From: Glebionis coronaria
Taxonomy: Eukaryota; Streptophyta; Magnoliopsida; Asterales; Asteraceae
Length of the DNA stretch: 64,000 bases
Assembly: GCA_025667525.1 (NCBI GenBank)
Contig: CM046882.1
Coordinates: forward strand, 549,828,630 to 549,892,629
Direction of reading: 5' to 3'
Both the position numbers and the translations under genes were made by a program. Under the pieces are notes generated by a model. That model did not search any database. It was not told the DNA's origin and saw only the letters and a program-made list of their open reading frames with translations. This document shows positions 25,130-38,333 of this stretch, piece after piece. How positions within the stretch are numbered: the first letter of the stretch is position 1; every line of letters starts with the position of its first letter.

Positions 25130-25744
25130 TACATATCATTACATAATTTTCACCTCATTTATAGTATATTTATTTTTAAAAAAATGAAGTCTCATCTTCT
25201 TCTTCATTTTACATGAGTCTTGCAACCATCATATCCTTTTATTCATTACCAGCACCTCTACATCCTATCTACATCCACTCCTTTCAAAAACGTAAAATTG
25301 AAACCTACAAGCATCAAAGCAGTCTTTTCTAACAACCTCATAAAAAGTCAAATTAGTTTAAAATAACAATTTGTTAAACATCTTTTGTTCAAAAGTAAAA
25401 ATTAATTAATTAATTGCATGTTTGTTAAAAATCTAGAAATCTATCGTATTTGATCAAAGTTAGGTACTCATATATTTACCCTTAACTAATTAATTTATTA
25501 ACTCTTTTATTGTTTGTAATAGGGTAATATGGTAAACTTAATTACATTTCTTATTTATTTTTTGACTGAAATATTAATTTAGGACGTTCAAAAATAGTAA
25601 CCTGAACTATTAATATGGGACGGAGGGAATATTAGATAGGATATAGTCCTTTTTTTTAGGAATGTGAACAAATTGCTAATTAGGTAGATGTTGTAAAGAG
25701 ACAAATTAAGTAGCTCATCACAATTGTGTTGTATATGCTTTAGA
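25130..25744. other. Intergenic DNA, no gene recognised
   Basis: AT-rich, with no open frame of note and no repeat that I could pair. Confidence 0.5.
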
Positions 25745-27540
25745 ATGGGGGAACGAAGGTTGGTGGTTGGGCTGGTAGGGCTTTGACGCTAGACCTTTGT
25801 TGGCGCAGCACTCGTTGGCTGGCGCCAAAACCACTAGCTAGCACCAACCACTTCCCCCCCCCCCCACCACCACCACCACCCCTTTTTTGTTGAAAAATTT
25901 GAATAAACTAGCCGTTGTGTGGTGTTTTGGGCTGTTTTTTTTTTATTAAAAAAAAACAAATGTAGTCGTTGGATGCAAAAAAAGAGCCGTTACATATTTA
26001 TTTATTTTCAACTTTTTTCAAAAAAAGACCCTTAAATCACTCTATAAATTAAACCTGTTTTCACTCAATTTTTTAAACTCATTTCTTACACTTTATATCT
26101 CATTTTTTATAATCTCTTTCAAGTTTACTCACAAAAAATGGATCCCAATTGGACAAACAACATGTTTAACGATCCTTCCAACCAATTCTCAAATTACATT
26201 CCCGGTTCGTCTACGAATCCGGGATCTTCTTCTCAACCCCAATTCAACCATATGCCATTTTCTCCGAATCAAAATGAAGCATATATGAAATTTTAACAAG
26301 ATCAATTTTTGAAATTTCAACAAGCCCAAATCGGTTCACAACCACAACCTACACCACAATCCGACCAACAATCCCATCACCTACTAGACGAAGACGAAGA
26401 CGAAGAACAAGTCCCGACACCAACGTCAAAGAAAATTCGTCGTAAGAAGGGAAAGACTAGGAGGTGGATGAAGAAGCCGGTACGGGTCGGCATTTCTGGA
26501 CTGATGACGAGGAGTATCTTTTGGCCGAATGTTACATAGAAATTTCAGAGGATCCCAAGATTGGTGTGTGTCACAAAAATATACTTTTTGGTACAAGGTA
26601 ACCGACGCATACAATGCGGTTGCGAAAACCAAAAAATTCCCGAAAACGCACGAAGAACATGATGACGGGAAAGTGGACACCGTTGAATCGTCAAATTAAA
26701 AAAGTTTAATAGTCTTTATGACGAGATGCAAGTGACGAGTGGGGAAAACGATGAGGGTTTATAGCTCGGGTTGAGATAGCTTATAAAAGATTATCAAGGG
26801 GGATAACTTTTAAGCACAAGTTGACTTGAAATTTTTTGAAGGACAAACACAAGTAGAAGAACGTCGATTCGACTCAATAAAGGCAACATCGTCTTCGTGT
26901 TACCGAGGAAGGTCCCGAGTTCTTCGGTCAAGACGCCGTCCCACGGCCACCCGGGTCGTATCGTATTTAGAGCCAACGCTCCTCCAACTCAACGGCTAGT
27001 TCCGATTCAAATCCGGAAGCTTATCAACAAATGATGAAAGAATAATACGAGCGTGAGACAAAATCTAAATTAGATATCGAGCATGAGTCAACCGCGGAAA
27101 TCAATTACTTCAACATGCATAAGGTGGCCCAAGAATTCACAATTCTTCAAATCGATACAAGCATGATGAGTCCCTCGGACGGGCAATCATCGAGAGTCAA
27201 AAAGATGCGATTCGCGCATCGTATGCCCCTCCTGAGAACTAGTTTATTTCTTTTCGTTGTGTATTATTCCTTATTTTTATTTTCGGTATATTATTATTGT
27301 AATGTTTTATATTTATTGTAATGTTTCTTTTAATTGTAATGTTTTATTTAATTTCATGAAATTTTTATTTAAGTTATTTTGTGTTAAAAGATAAAAAAAT
27401 AAAAATTATTTTCTTTGGCACCACTTTTTTCTGGTGCCAACAATTACCCCTAAAATGTGGTGCCAAAGTCCCAAAATCCTACGTGGCGGCTTTGTCACCA
27501 TATTTTGGTGTCAACCGCCCCCAACTCTCTTATAGTAGAA
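25745..27540 (+). mobile_element. Harbinger/PIF-like non-autonomous element
   Basis: The boundaries are guessed from related ends. The left side has 'gggggaacgaaggttggtgg' and 'ggcgccaaaacc'; the right side has 'ggcaccactttt', 'tggtgccaa' and 'ggtgtcaaccgcccccaactc'. These GGTGCC/GGTTG words in opposite orientation look like degenerate terminal inverted repeats. Only the Myb/SANT ORF is inside, with no DDE transposase. Confidence 0.45.
26138..27240 (+). pseudogene. Harbinger ORF1-type Myb/SANT protein, broken
   Basis: Start MDPNWTNNMFNDPSNQFSNY, then a Q/P/S-rich N-terminus, an acidic run LDEDEDEEQ and a basic KKIRRKKGK. After a frame change comes a trihelix-like DNA-binding segment: WTDDEEYLLAECYIEISEDPKIG, WYKVTDAYN, KWTPLNRQIKKFNSLYDE. 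In plants this protein partners the DDE transposase of PIF/Harbinger elements, and in databases it is often misnamed glutathione S-transferase T3-like. A TAA at 26294-26296, a frameshift near 26460 and many later stops make it dead. The later part (APPTQRLVPI…) is barely readable. Confidence 0.65.
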
Positions 27541-28269
27541 CATTGATGTTTTTTTTATTTCTCTTCTTTTTCCCGTCTTTTGCCTTGATATGGACGATAA
27601 TAACTAATTCGAGTATTCATTACCCCCTTTATTCATTTGACAGAATCCAAAAATGATAATAATAAAATATTACATGTTGTGAGACAGGTTAAATGGTAAC
27701 CGTTCAAAATCATGTTGCCCATACCTTTCCCTTCACCAAAACACAGTCTCACCGTAGATCACTTTGAAAAAGTTGTATAAGGTATGGGTTCGTCCTTGCT
27801 TTGAAAAACTGGTGTCAATACCACTTTTTCAACCGTTAGATTTTCGGATTCGAGATTAGGAGGCGCCATCTGTCTTCAACAGTGCGATGGTGTTGTTTAT
27901 GTACCACCAATTATGCATAACAATTTCTTTCCGTGTTACTTTTTCTGCCGCTATTCAAAACCCTAATAACTTGTTGGTAATTTCACTTTCCTTAAATTGG
28001 GTATTTTAATTTCAGTTTTTGTTATTATAATAATAATTAGTGACCTCTGATCATGCTGTATTGCTATTCTTGAATGATTTGTATCATATGCTCTTTGTTA
28101 GACAACAAATTAATAAGGGGGTGATAGGTTTGTCGTTTGGGATTAATGGTTGTTTGATTAAAAACGTTTTTCTTGGTTGTTTGTTGTTTATGTTGTTGTA
28201 ACCCATTGTCGTTATTCAGATGCGTGGCTAATCTGTATGTTATTGGTTGCATAGATTTAATTATTGTTT
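27541..28269. other. Unassigned DNA left of the Helitron
   Basis: The Helitron 5' TC end must lie here or a little further right, but I could not fix it. No gene. Confidence 0.4.
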
Positions 28270-28600
28270 GATTAAAACCCATAGTTGATTGTTTGATTAA
28301 AACCCATAGTTGTTAGTGGTCTTTTGTATATGTTTAACCCATACCTCACCTCTGTGTTGTATATTGTGTCGAATCTGCATATGCGTATAAAAATGTTACC
28401 TTACTTCTTAACTTCCGAAATAATGCAAATAATTTAGATGTGATTATTGTTTTGATTAAAATCCATAGTTGTTACTGGTCTTTGTATTATATGTTTAAAC
28501 CATAGGTCAGGTCCGTGTTGTATGTTGTGTCGAATCTGCGTCTGTCTATAAAAATGTTACTTTACTTTTTTGCTTCCAAAATAATGCAAATAATAAAGTT
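28270..28600 (+). repeat. Two-copy repeat of about 159 bp in the Helitron 5' region
   Basis: 'Gattaaaacccatagttgtta' near 28295 and 'gattaaaatccatagttgtta' near 28454 start two units that share 'tggtctttgtat', 'tgttgtgtcgaatctgc' and 'ataaaaatgttac'. It lies ahead of the coding region and could be part of the leader. Confidence 0.7.
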
Positions 28601-29290
28601 CATACACTGAACTAAGTCCCTTTGTTTTGTATTTGTTTTATTTTACGCTCTTGCCTAGCAATCATTTCTCCACGCCTCATCTGCTGCACGAAAAAAAAAA
28701 CACAAATTGCGACTGCACTTTCTTCCTGCTGCTCAAATGGTTGACCGAGTTATTCCCGGGCAGTCAAACCCTAACCGATGCAGGGTTTGCGAGTTGCTAC
28801 GAGCAGCGCTGTCTATAACGAATGTTTGCGCCATCCCCGTGTTGGCCTCATCTTGGCAGATACTGTAAGAGGCAGAATTTAATGCAAACCCCTAACATAC
28901 CTGCAACTGTCTCCGCGCACACACATTCTAACGTTTTTTATTGTTGTTTCCCCTCTCCTTCCACAATAGCTTCTGCTCACTTAGCAACTTCTTTTATGTT
29001 TGCAATGTCATCCACATCATGTCCCACCTACTTTCCAAGCTTAACAATAGGGAACCAAGTTGCTGGTCAACTATGATTGGGGGATGGTTATCGACCCTTA
29101 ATGAAACGTGTTGCTGAGTTAGGCCCGACCGATTCTCGGCAACCGTCCAACAAACGCAGGTTGTATTTAGGGTCCACTCATAGCCAGCCCACCAAAGCTT
29201 CCCCGTATTTACAGGTTCCATTTCTTACGTTACACTCCTTATAAGTTCCTTGCTTGCCACGTTTTTCTTTGCCCGCGTTATATATCTTCA

Positions 29291-32200
29291 ATGTCTCCAT
29301 GTTGTGCAGGCCACACGGACGTGCGTGCCCCGGTACCGCATCAACATTTGTTGGGCATACACCCGCCACAAGACACGTATGTTGGCTCCTCAAATACACA
29401 CGACACATCTGTTGCCTCCTCAGGTAGGCGAAACACATTTCTTGACTCCTCAACTACCGATGGACCCGGGCCTTACACTCCTGCCCGTGAAAAAAACGTT
29501 CGGCGTCGTGGTAGACCAACAAATACATCACGGGTTTTCTTGCCTAGAAGCGAACCACGTGGTCCACATCCTGATATTGCCTCTTCTAGTGGACCAAACA
29601 TACCTCCTGACTTCTCAGGTGCCTGTGGACCCATAGGTTGTGCCCTTCCTCCCATGGGTCGGCGTAATATTTTGGGGAGAACCTCCACCACTTCGGCACC
29701 TGCAATCCCTGGTAAACACCCTTTGTTCATGATTGTCCTTTAAATTCACTGGAACAATAGGTTCAGTCCCTCTTTATTTATCTGTGATGCCTTTGTGTAT
29801 GCGTGTTTGCAGAACAACCTATCGTCAGGCCTTCCACTCCTGCCCGCACAAACATTGTCAGTCGTCATGGGCGGCCAAGAAATGCGGCATGTCCTCCACG
29901 TTATGTTGTACCAACCTATATTGACCTAGGAGATTGTGACCAGCACTGTGGCGCTAGGTTTTGGATGGGTGAACGACTTAAATCAAACCAGTTTGCAAGG
30001 CGTCCAGCATACCATCTTTGTTGCATGGGTGGGAAAATATACATGGAACCACACCTTCCACCTCCAGGCATTATGCAAGCTTTTCTAACGGATTCACGAT
30101 TTATGGCCAACATACGTGCTTATAACCAGATGTTAGCTATGACATCGTTTGGTGCATCTATTGACAGGTCAGTCAATACAGGCACAGGGCCATATGTTTT
30201 TAAGGTTTCTGGTCAAATCTACCATCATGGCTCCCTTTGTCCTAAAGAGGGAGAACCGCCTAGGTTCTTACAACTCTATGTGTATGACACAACAAACGAG
30301 GTCGCAAACCGTATGGATCATTTTGGTGGTGAGTTCGACAACAGTCTTGACCTGGGAATAGTCCAACACTTAATTCAGATCCTAGATGAAAACAATGTCT
30401 TGGTTCAGCTTTTTCGGACAACTCGCGATAAATGTGCCGATGGAAACATTGAACCATTCAGGATCAGACTCTACAACATGTGTAGTGTCCGTGGGTATGA
30501 ACTGCCCACTTCTAATGATGTTGGGGGCATTGTGTTCGAAAGCGGTCCTAGGACCAGAACATATTACGATGTTATAATCGAATATCGTGGAGGCGAACTT
30601 AAACGGATAAACAAGCTTGATCAGTCATATATGTTGTTGTAGTTCCCACTGTTATTTCCATATGGCGAGCCAGGTTTTTTTTTCCAAAAATGAAATTGAG
30701 CCCTAGGGTGGCGGTGGAGAAGCAAGGAAGGTTTCTATGAACCAGTACTATAAGTACCAGCTTCACCCACGCGTAGATGACTTTGGACTGATATTCCGAA
30801 CATGCCGACTTTTTCAACAGTATGTTGTTGGTGTTTTCTGCAGTGTTGAGCAGGTGAGGCTTGATTTCATCTGCCTGCACCAGAACGACATACGTAGTGA
30901 GTGCCTTGCTGGTCTTTATGATGCCCTAGGCAGAGGCGACATAGAGGGGATCACATGTGGAAAACAGATTGTGTTGCCTCGTTCTTTCACCGGAGGCCCA
31001 AGGTATATGCACAACCACTATTTGGATGCCCTTGCAATTTGTCGAGCGTTGGGGAACCCTTAGTTTTTCATCACGTTCACATGCAATGCTAAGTGGCCAT
31101 AAATTGAAAGATTCATGGCTAATTTCCCTGTTCTAACAACATCTGACAGGCCAGACGCCGGGTGCAGGGTCTTTGAACTAAAAGTTAAAGCCTTTGTAAA
31201 GTACTTAAAGTAAGACCGTCCTTTTAGTGTTGTCGCAGGTGGTAATTCTCTTCAATGCCTTTTGTACCTTTCGTTCCTTTCATCCTTGCACACACTACCA
31301 TAACTGTTTCACCTTTTTCTTTCCAACAGTTTTGTACACAATAGAATTTCAGAAGTGTGGGCTCCCCTATTGTCACACTCTTCTATGGATTGATCCAAAG
31401 GACAAGATAACTGAGCCATCTCAGATGGACAACTACATATGTGCTGAAATCCCAGATCCCGTCCTTGACCCGGACACATATAAAATTGTGACGGAACTCA
31501 TGATGCATTGGCCATGTAGGCCACCTAATATGTCTGCCCCGTGTATAAAGGATGGTTCATGTGGAAAGAATTTCCCCAAAAAATACAACAACACTACGTA
31601 TCTAGATGACAAGGGGTACATTCACTAGCGACGGAGAGATACAGGTGTCTACATTACAAAACATGACACCCAACTAGACAATTGTTACTTCGTTCCTTAT
31701 AACCGTTCTTTGTGTCTCATGTTCCAAGCACACATAAATGTCGAATATTGTGGATGGAGCATGCTCATCAAATACCTGTTCAAATACATTTCCAAAGGAC
31801 CTGACCGCATCTTCGCAAAGATCATAAGGCCAGTTGGTGAGGCATCTACTTCGGCTACCATGCAAGAAACAGCAAAGGATGAAATCCAAAACACTGTCGA
31901 TGGCCGCTTCATTTTCCCACACGAAGCTTGCTGGAGGCTTTTGGACTTTCCATTACATAGTAGAGAACCAGCTGTGCAAATACTTTCGGTCCATCTAGAA
32001 AACATGCAACCCATAAACTTTCGTGAACGTGATAGGATAGATGTGGTCTTCAACCTCCCTGACAAGAAGAAAACTACTCTCACTGAATGGTATGCCTACA
32101 ACGCAGAGCACCAAGACGGGGCCACGTTAACATATGTCAATTTTCCATATGAGTTTGTATGGTATGCCGACTCCAAAAAGTGGAGACGGCGGGTTCTCAA

Positions 32201-34171
32201 AACCAAACATTCCATTGGTAGACTTGCTTACGTCCACCCAAGCTCAGGAGACCTTTTCTACTTCATAATTCTCCTTTCTCATCAGAAGGGTTCCCAATTA
32301 CCTATAGACGAGCGCACGGTTAATAAAATCTTCTTGCCTACCTACCGTGCTGCATGTCAAGCCCTTGGTCTGCTTGGTGACGACAAAGAATGGGACATAG
32401 CGCTGGAAAAAGCAGCGGGAAATGGGTCTGCCTCTGAAATCTGTGTACTGTTCGCACAAATGCTGGTTCATTGTGAGGTTGCAGATCCGCTTAGACTTTG
32501 GACCAAACATTGGAGGAATATGTCTGACGACATACCAATGAGGGTCTCAGAAACGACTGGCATCCCTAATTACCATGTAAACGAACCTGAGTTGAAAGAC
32601 TTTATTCTTTTTGAGATCCAATCGATCTTAGACGGGTATGGCAAAACTTTGTTGGAATTTGGTCTTCCAAACCATCCTCAATGGTTGCTAAATATTCTGA
32701 AAAACAAACTCCTGATGGAAGAGAGAAACTACAACCACGATATGCTATTTCAGGAAACAAAAGCGACTATCCCTAAGCTGAATTATGAACTGCGAGCCAT
32801 CTACGATCGCATTATAATCGCGTCTGAACAAAATAAACAGGATCTTCTATTTGTGTACGTTCATGGTGGCACAGGCAAGACATTCTTATGGAAGACCATC
32901 ACAAGTGCACTGCGCGCCCGAGCCAAAATAGTCCTAACAGTTACCTCTTCGGGCATCGCATCTCTCCTTCTTCCTGCCGACCGCACGACACATTCCCGCT
33001 TCAAAATCCCACTGGAATTAACTGACGAATCCCTTTGTAACATTAAAAAAACACCCAACTAGGTTCCTTGCTAGTTGAAACAAGTTTAATCATATGGGAT
33101 GAGGCACCAATGAATAACAAGCATTGTTTTGAAGCATTAGACAGAAGCCTCAGAGACCTAATGTGTACACCTAACCACCTCTTAGGTGGTAAAACAGTTA
33201 TTTTGGGGGGGTGACTTCCGACAAACGCTGCCAGTGAAAAAGGGAGCACCCAAAATAGAGCTCATAACTTCGTCGGTTGCCCTCTCATACTTGTGGCAGC
33301 ACTTCAAGATTCACACGTTGACCCAAAATATGCAACTCAAGCGTGAAGGCATAACTAAAACTGAAAAGGCACAAGCATCGGTTTTTGTAGAATGGCTGCT
33401 AGACGTGGGCAATGGACAGGCTGGCATAACAGACACCAATAATTCTGGCGACTCAAAATTGATAATTATACCGTCTGAACACTGTTTCCCACCACTGATG
33501 AAGGCGTCGCACAACTCATAGATTTTATCTATGACAAACAAACTCTACAATCGCCCACGCCCGAAACCCTGCAAGAAAAAGCCATTGTATGCCCCAAGAA
33601 TGAAACTGCAGACATTATAAACGAGAAAGTGTTAGCAGCCATAGTTGGAGACTTGACAACTTACTTGAGCAATGACGAAGCTTTCCCAAAAGCAGGCGAA
33701 ACATCTGAGACTGACATGCTCTATCCAATAGAGTACCTCAACACGCTTTCATTCCCGGGCTTTCCAGCCTATGAGCTGAAAGTAAAGATCGGGTCACCTA
33801 TCATGCTTCTCAGAAATACAAACTTGGCTGGTGGGTTATGTAATGGCACAAGGATGATTGTCAAATCGGTGAAGACAAAGCTTATAGAAGCGGAAATTAT
33901 TACTGGCACACGAATTGGAGAAAAAGTTTACGTACATAGAATTGCTTTAATTCATGACGATCCCAATCTCTCATTCACATTCAAGCGTAGACAGTTTCCA
34001 GTAAAGCTATGTTATGCAATGACTATTAACCAAAGCCAAGGTCAGTCTCTCTCTAAGATAGGTGTTTATCTGCCAAAACCCGTTTTCAGCCATGGACAAC
34101 TATATGTTGCTCTATCAAGAGCTACCTCGCCAAATGGACTAAGTATCCTAATTCAAGAAGAAGGCGACTAG
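29291..34171 (+). pseudogene. Helitron Rep/helicase
   Basis: A protein of well over 1300 residues in pieces. Order: Ser/Pro-rich N-terminus (29291-29743), an intron, a Cys-rich YIDLGDCDQHCGARFWMGERL segment (about 29920), the Helitron_like_N region (30737-31200, NQYYKYQLHPRVDDFG, LPRSFTGGPRYM), the HUH region at 31368 (GLPYCHTLLW, first His replaced by Tyr), and the two catalytic Tyr codons at 31773 and 31785 (KYLFKYISKG). Then a PIF1-type helicase: GGTGKT at 32865-32882, IIWDEAP near 33090, GGDFRQTLPV near 33210, and the end at 34171 with [15 protein letters not shown] and YVALSRA. Breaks are stops at 30640, 31061, 31626 and 33060 and frameshifts near 30690, 33205 and 33490. It would nick, unwind and transfer one DNA strand; now dead. 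Confidence 0.92.
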
Positions 34172-34574
34172 CCGAACACAACCAAAAACATAGTGTACAT
34201 TGACTTTTTAAATGCTATAGAAAACCACCGGGTTGTCTCACAAGCGACACCATAAGATTAGCAAATCCTACATAAAAACACATTACGCAAAGCTACATAC
34301 AAAATAGGTTGCGTAGTTCTTACTACTAACATGATATACGCTAATGTACATTACTATTGCCACCATCAAGAATTGCAACACTAGGTACCAACGTACAATT
34401 TGCTATCATATACCGTCCTTTATGGATTAAATGTTGCCTTTTACATGCATATATCCATGTTACTGGTGCGTGTGCATAATGTGGATACACTCCCGTTCCT
34501 TGAGACAGACATCATTAATACACCAAAACTAAGTTCGTGTTCTGTGTTATAAATTTTTCAGGTGAAACTCAAGT
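34172..34574. other. Spacer between helicase and RPA-like genes
   Basis: About 400 bp, AT-rich, no open frame. It should hold the helicase 3' end and the RPA-like promoter. Confidence 0.5.
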
Positions 34575-37500
34575 ATGGCATCCATGCCTATGACAGTCGC
34601 GGAAACAAGTGCTCTCATAACAACAACAACACCGGATGACCAATTACTTTTAGGCGGAAGAAACTATGTTCTCGAAGCAAAGATGTACCGGAAAATGGAT
34701 CTCTAAATCTTTGCCAAATATGAAGGAAACAGCTTTCTCCTGCATGCTTATTGACGAACAGGTACATGGTTATTACAGTCCGAGTATTCGTTGCGCAACT
34801 GTTTTGTTAACCAATCTTTTAATGCATCTTTACTACCTTAACAGGGAAAGGGGATTCAGGCAAACATGGACCTGAGCGATCTGGCCTACTTTGACAAGAT
34901 CATGTCCACTGGCAAAGTCTACATGATAACAAGTTTTTTCTGTGAAAAACAAGCCCGTACCAACAGACACTCGAAAACCCGGTCAGATTAAAGTTTGGAA
35001 AGATCACACGGTTTGAACAACTAGAAGGCAAAGAGGCAACGTGGCCAACACATTACTTTGAGTTTGTGCCGTATGTGGAGTAGGAATCTAGGGTGCCCCA
35101 CCGCGACAACAACAACAAGATGATATATCCCAGACTCACAGGTAATAGCCTCCGCTTCTTATCTTCGTCCTTAAATTGCTTTATTGGTGTCGGTAACTGC
35201 AACTGATAGACAATCTTTGCTTTCAACAGACTACTTTGGATGTATCATGAGAATAGGTGATCTACCTTCGGCCGAACAACTAGCTTCCGGAAGGCCGGTG
35301 ACCATAAGAATTTGACATCCAAAATCTACAGTAAGCCTTGTCTATATAGAAAAATTTACAACATCCTCCCTAACAACAATGTCTAACATTTCCTTTGTAC
35401 AGAGGAAATGTTGTTGCATTAACACTGTGGGACTCCATGGCTAGGCAGTTTCTGAAGGACGAAATACTCCGGCTACCACAACCAATCATGATTGCTGTCT
35501 CATCCTGTAGAGTTGGTAAATAAAGAGGTAACTGCCTCTTCATATACGATCTTAATAACGCTGTTGCTGCTCACGCATGACTAACCATGTCTTGCCACAG
35601 GCTACCAACTGTCTACGATGCCGCCAACCCACTACTATGTGAATCCATCAACACCCCAAGCAAACGCCGCACATACATCGTATGTCTTCCAATACCTTAC
35701 ACCACATCCCGTCTTATACTCTTATACCACATGTCAGTAATTGACGGTTTTGTCCCCCAACCGTAAAATGCAGGTTTGAAGAACTGTTTAAAACACAACC
35801 ACTGTTGCAGATTTCAAACCATCACTTCAATGAACCTACTCTAGACAAACAGAAAAATGTTGAGACATTAGCAGCATTGCTCCAACATAACCCAGTCACA
35901 TACAAGGTATGCCCGAATCTGAGTTAACTATGACGGACTACATTATATCCTAACACATTCTTTTATAGGGAGTGGAATTCAGTTGCGCAGCAACAGTTGA
36001 AAAAGTGATGGAAAACAAAAGCTGGCACTACATTTCGTGTGGCACGTGTGGTAAGAAACCCAACGACTTCGACAGGACTTACGTGTGCGTTGACCATGGT
36101 GAGCTTCAAAGCCCGGATTTCAGGTAACCATATATTCATGTGTCTACAATTGTAATTTAAACTCATTCACACACTCAACCATCCCACCACAACCACCCTA
36201 TGCAGGTATAATTTCAGGGCGATAGTTCGTGATGCAACAGCAACTGCAACTTTCAGTTTCTTCACCCCGGCAGGAGACGAGGTTACAACATACCCCTGTG
36301 TAGACCTGGCCCGCAAATACAAGACGGCAGATGCAACCCAAACACTTCCTGAGATACGTGCCATTGAGGGCAAGGCGCACACCTTACTCATTCGCTACAC
36401 TCTTGGATCACGAAAGGGGTCGGGTGAATTCTCAGTCGATTCGGTGCTAAGCATGCAAAAGTTACTCGAGCCCGCTGTCAGTTCCCCAACCACAACACAA
36501 AACCCAACACCACTGGAAACTAAAGCCCCAACACCACTAGCAATCGCGGGCATTAAAGAAGAAGGTCCATCAAACAAAGACTCAGAAACAAAAACTACAT
36601 CAACCAAGTTCTCAGAGATGACTGCAAAAAAGAAACCAGGTACACAATCTTTAATTCTAATTAATAATCTGCCATTCACAAACCGCTTAGGCCATTTTTT
36701 TGGGAGGGGGTTCTTTTCCTTAACGTCATTCGTTGCCGGGTCGTAACTAGGTTCATATAAGGCTTTACTTACTATATGTTAAGCTGGCCTCAATCCACAC
36801 ATCCACAAAACAAAAAACAATAAAACACAATATATATTACATTCATGGTGGTTAATTGAAACGGATAATACAAACACAAGATTAAACTGACAAACGAAAG
36901 ACCTATAGCACAAACACACAGCCGTCATGACTCACCGGTGGACAAACCAGACACGCAACAAAGGGCTTTTATTTCAGACCTAAAACACCAGCAGAAAACC
37001 ACCTCCTAGACTGTCCGTTCACCATGGTCTATTGGACAAGATTTTGGCTGAAAAAGCCTCCTTCTGGTCGATGGTGCTTTGGATGGTGGCTTCCTTGGTC
37101 TTCAGGTTCTCAATAAATGCATTGTCCTCTAGCTGTTTTTTGTCCAGGAGAGCAATCATCTTGGAAATCAAAGGGTCGGCTGGAAAGGTCTGGCACTGTC
37201 GGATCTCTTGAATGAAATGCTGACGCTCAACGACATTTTTGAAAACTTCCCTACGAGCCCCGTCCACCTTACGTTTCTAGGCTTTGTCAGCTAAGACATC
37301 CTTGGCTAAATACCACATAAACAAACCGTCCAAATCAGTAGCCCCACTTTCAACTTCCAACGCCCAGATCCTAGGAAGATATGCCATTCTTACTTTTTTT
37401 AGTTTTGCAAAGTTGTTAAATAAATTGTGTGAAATTAGCATATGCAAACATGTCCTTAAATAGGAGAAATGACCATTTTACTGTTTCTATAGGGGAGATT

Positions 37501-38033
37501 CCATTTACAATTTAATCCAACTATCTAACTAGACTTAACTCACACTTCCAAACACTTTTTGACCACCTTGGTTCATTTCCAACTTAGAAACATATTTTCA
37601 CATGGCAACTGACCTCAGCAGCCATTCCCTTACCCAAAGTAGATAAAAAATTTAATCCTACAATAATAAGATTCACATGTTGCTTAAGACAAAAGTGTCT
37701 ACTCAAAACTTTTTCAGCAAGATACTCTATCTTTCAATTTCCACCACTTACTCACTGCATACACAATCTTATCAAACTGTTACAATTAGTTAAAAAAACA
37801 CTTCTTAATATATTTTTTTCCATTTTTGGAGCAACAATCATGCATGCATATATTATTGAGTTACCTCTTATATTAAACTTTGCTGTCCAGGTACTCCAGC
37901 AGAAGACATTCCAACGAAAGTTCACAAACAGTTACTCCAACTTTGAAAGAGAAAGGCGCTGTCCTCCAGTAGAAGCCCGTCAAAAGATCTCTACTTCCCG
38001 AGCTAGAATCAGAGGCAAAAAAAAGAAATCTTA
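34575..38033 (+). pseudogene. Helitron RPA1-like single-strand DNA-binding protein
   Basis: A multi-exon gene of the replication protein A large-subunit family, often carried by plant Helitrons. Readable exons: start MASMPMTVAETSA at 34575; ISKSLPNMKETAFSCMLIDEQ to 34761; QANMDLSDLAYFDKIMSTGK from about 34846; YFGCIMRIGDLPSAEQ from about 35231; NVVALTLWDSMARQFLKDEI near 35405; a zinc-ribbon exon 35970-36123 with C-x2-C-x12-C-x2-H (CGTCG…CVDH); FRAIVRDATATATFSFF near 36205; and a last exon near 37893 joined by a 1.25-kb intron (36640-37892). OB folds B and C are recognisable. A frameshift near 34690, another near 34950, a TAG near 35082 and a TGA in the last exon mark it as decayed. It would coat the strand displaced during transposition. 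Confidence 0.85.
37019..37387 (-). CDS. Antisense ORF inside the last RPA-like intron, function unknown
   Basis: A 123-codon frame on the opposite strand: MAYLPRIWALEVESGATDLDGLF, MWYLAKDVLADKA, a TAG at 37279-37277, then KRKVDGARREVFKNVVERQHF, PADPLISKMIALLDKKQLEDNAF, ENLKTKEATIQSTIDQKEAFSA. The second half is a strongly charged probable coiled coil. Composition looks coding, with one stop in an otherwise clean frame. No family is recognised. It may be a small Helitron accessory gene or a captured host exon. No TATA was clearly fixed, although the 300 bp upstream are AT-rich. Confidence 0.5.
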
Positions 38034-38333
38034 AGACCCGCGCCTGGTGACCAAAAAAAACATTAACTGCTTTTGTATGTACTAATGTCGGGTAGCCAAC
38101 AACTTTTGAAACAATTTGCTACGTTTAGTCTTTTGTAAACTAATGCCATGTAACGCATCAAGTAACTGTGCCGCGAGAACAGGGTCTAGACTATATACTT
38201 GTTCTATATGCACAGTCGGCATCAGGTTTGTAAAACTTTAGTGACTATCTGCGTTCCAAACGCCTGTTGCGTTTATTATATATCACTTCTTGACTTCTAC
38301 CCATTCTTATTATATCAACATCTTCTATATCTA

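Noticed and set aside
25850..25885. C-run and (CCA)n as a possible regulatory element
   Set aside because: Low-complexity slippage inside the Harbinger-like element.
27870..27990. Missing cyclin-T N-terminal exon left of the Helitron
   Set aside because: A few residues (AMV…F) fit loosely but the frame breaks and no splice site pairs; too weak.
29250..29636. 128-codon plus-strand frame
   Set aside because: Overlaps the Helitron N-terminal Ser/Pro-rich frame in another register; the Helitron frame fits the downstream domains better.
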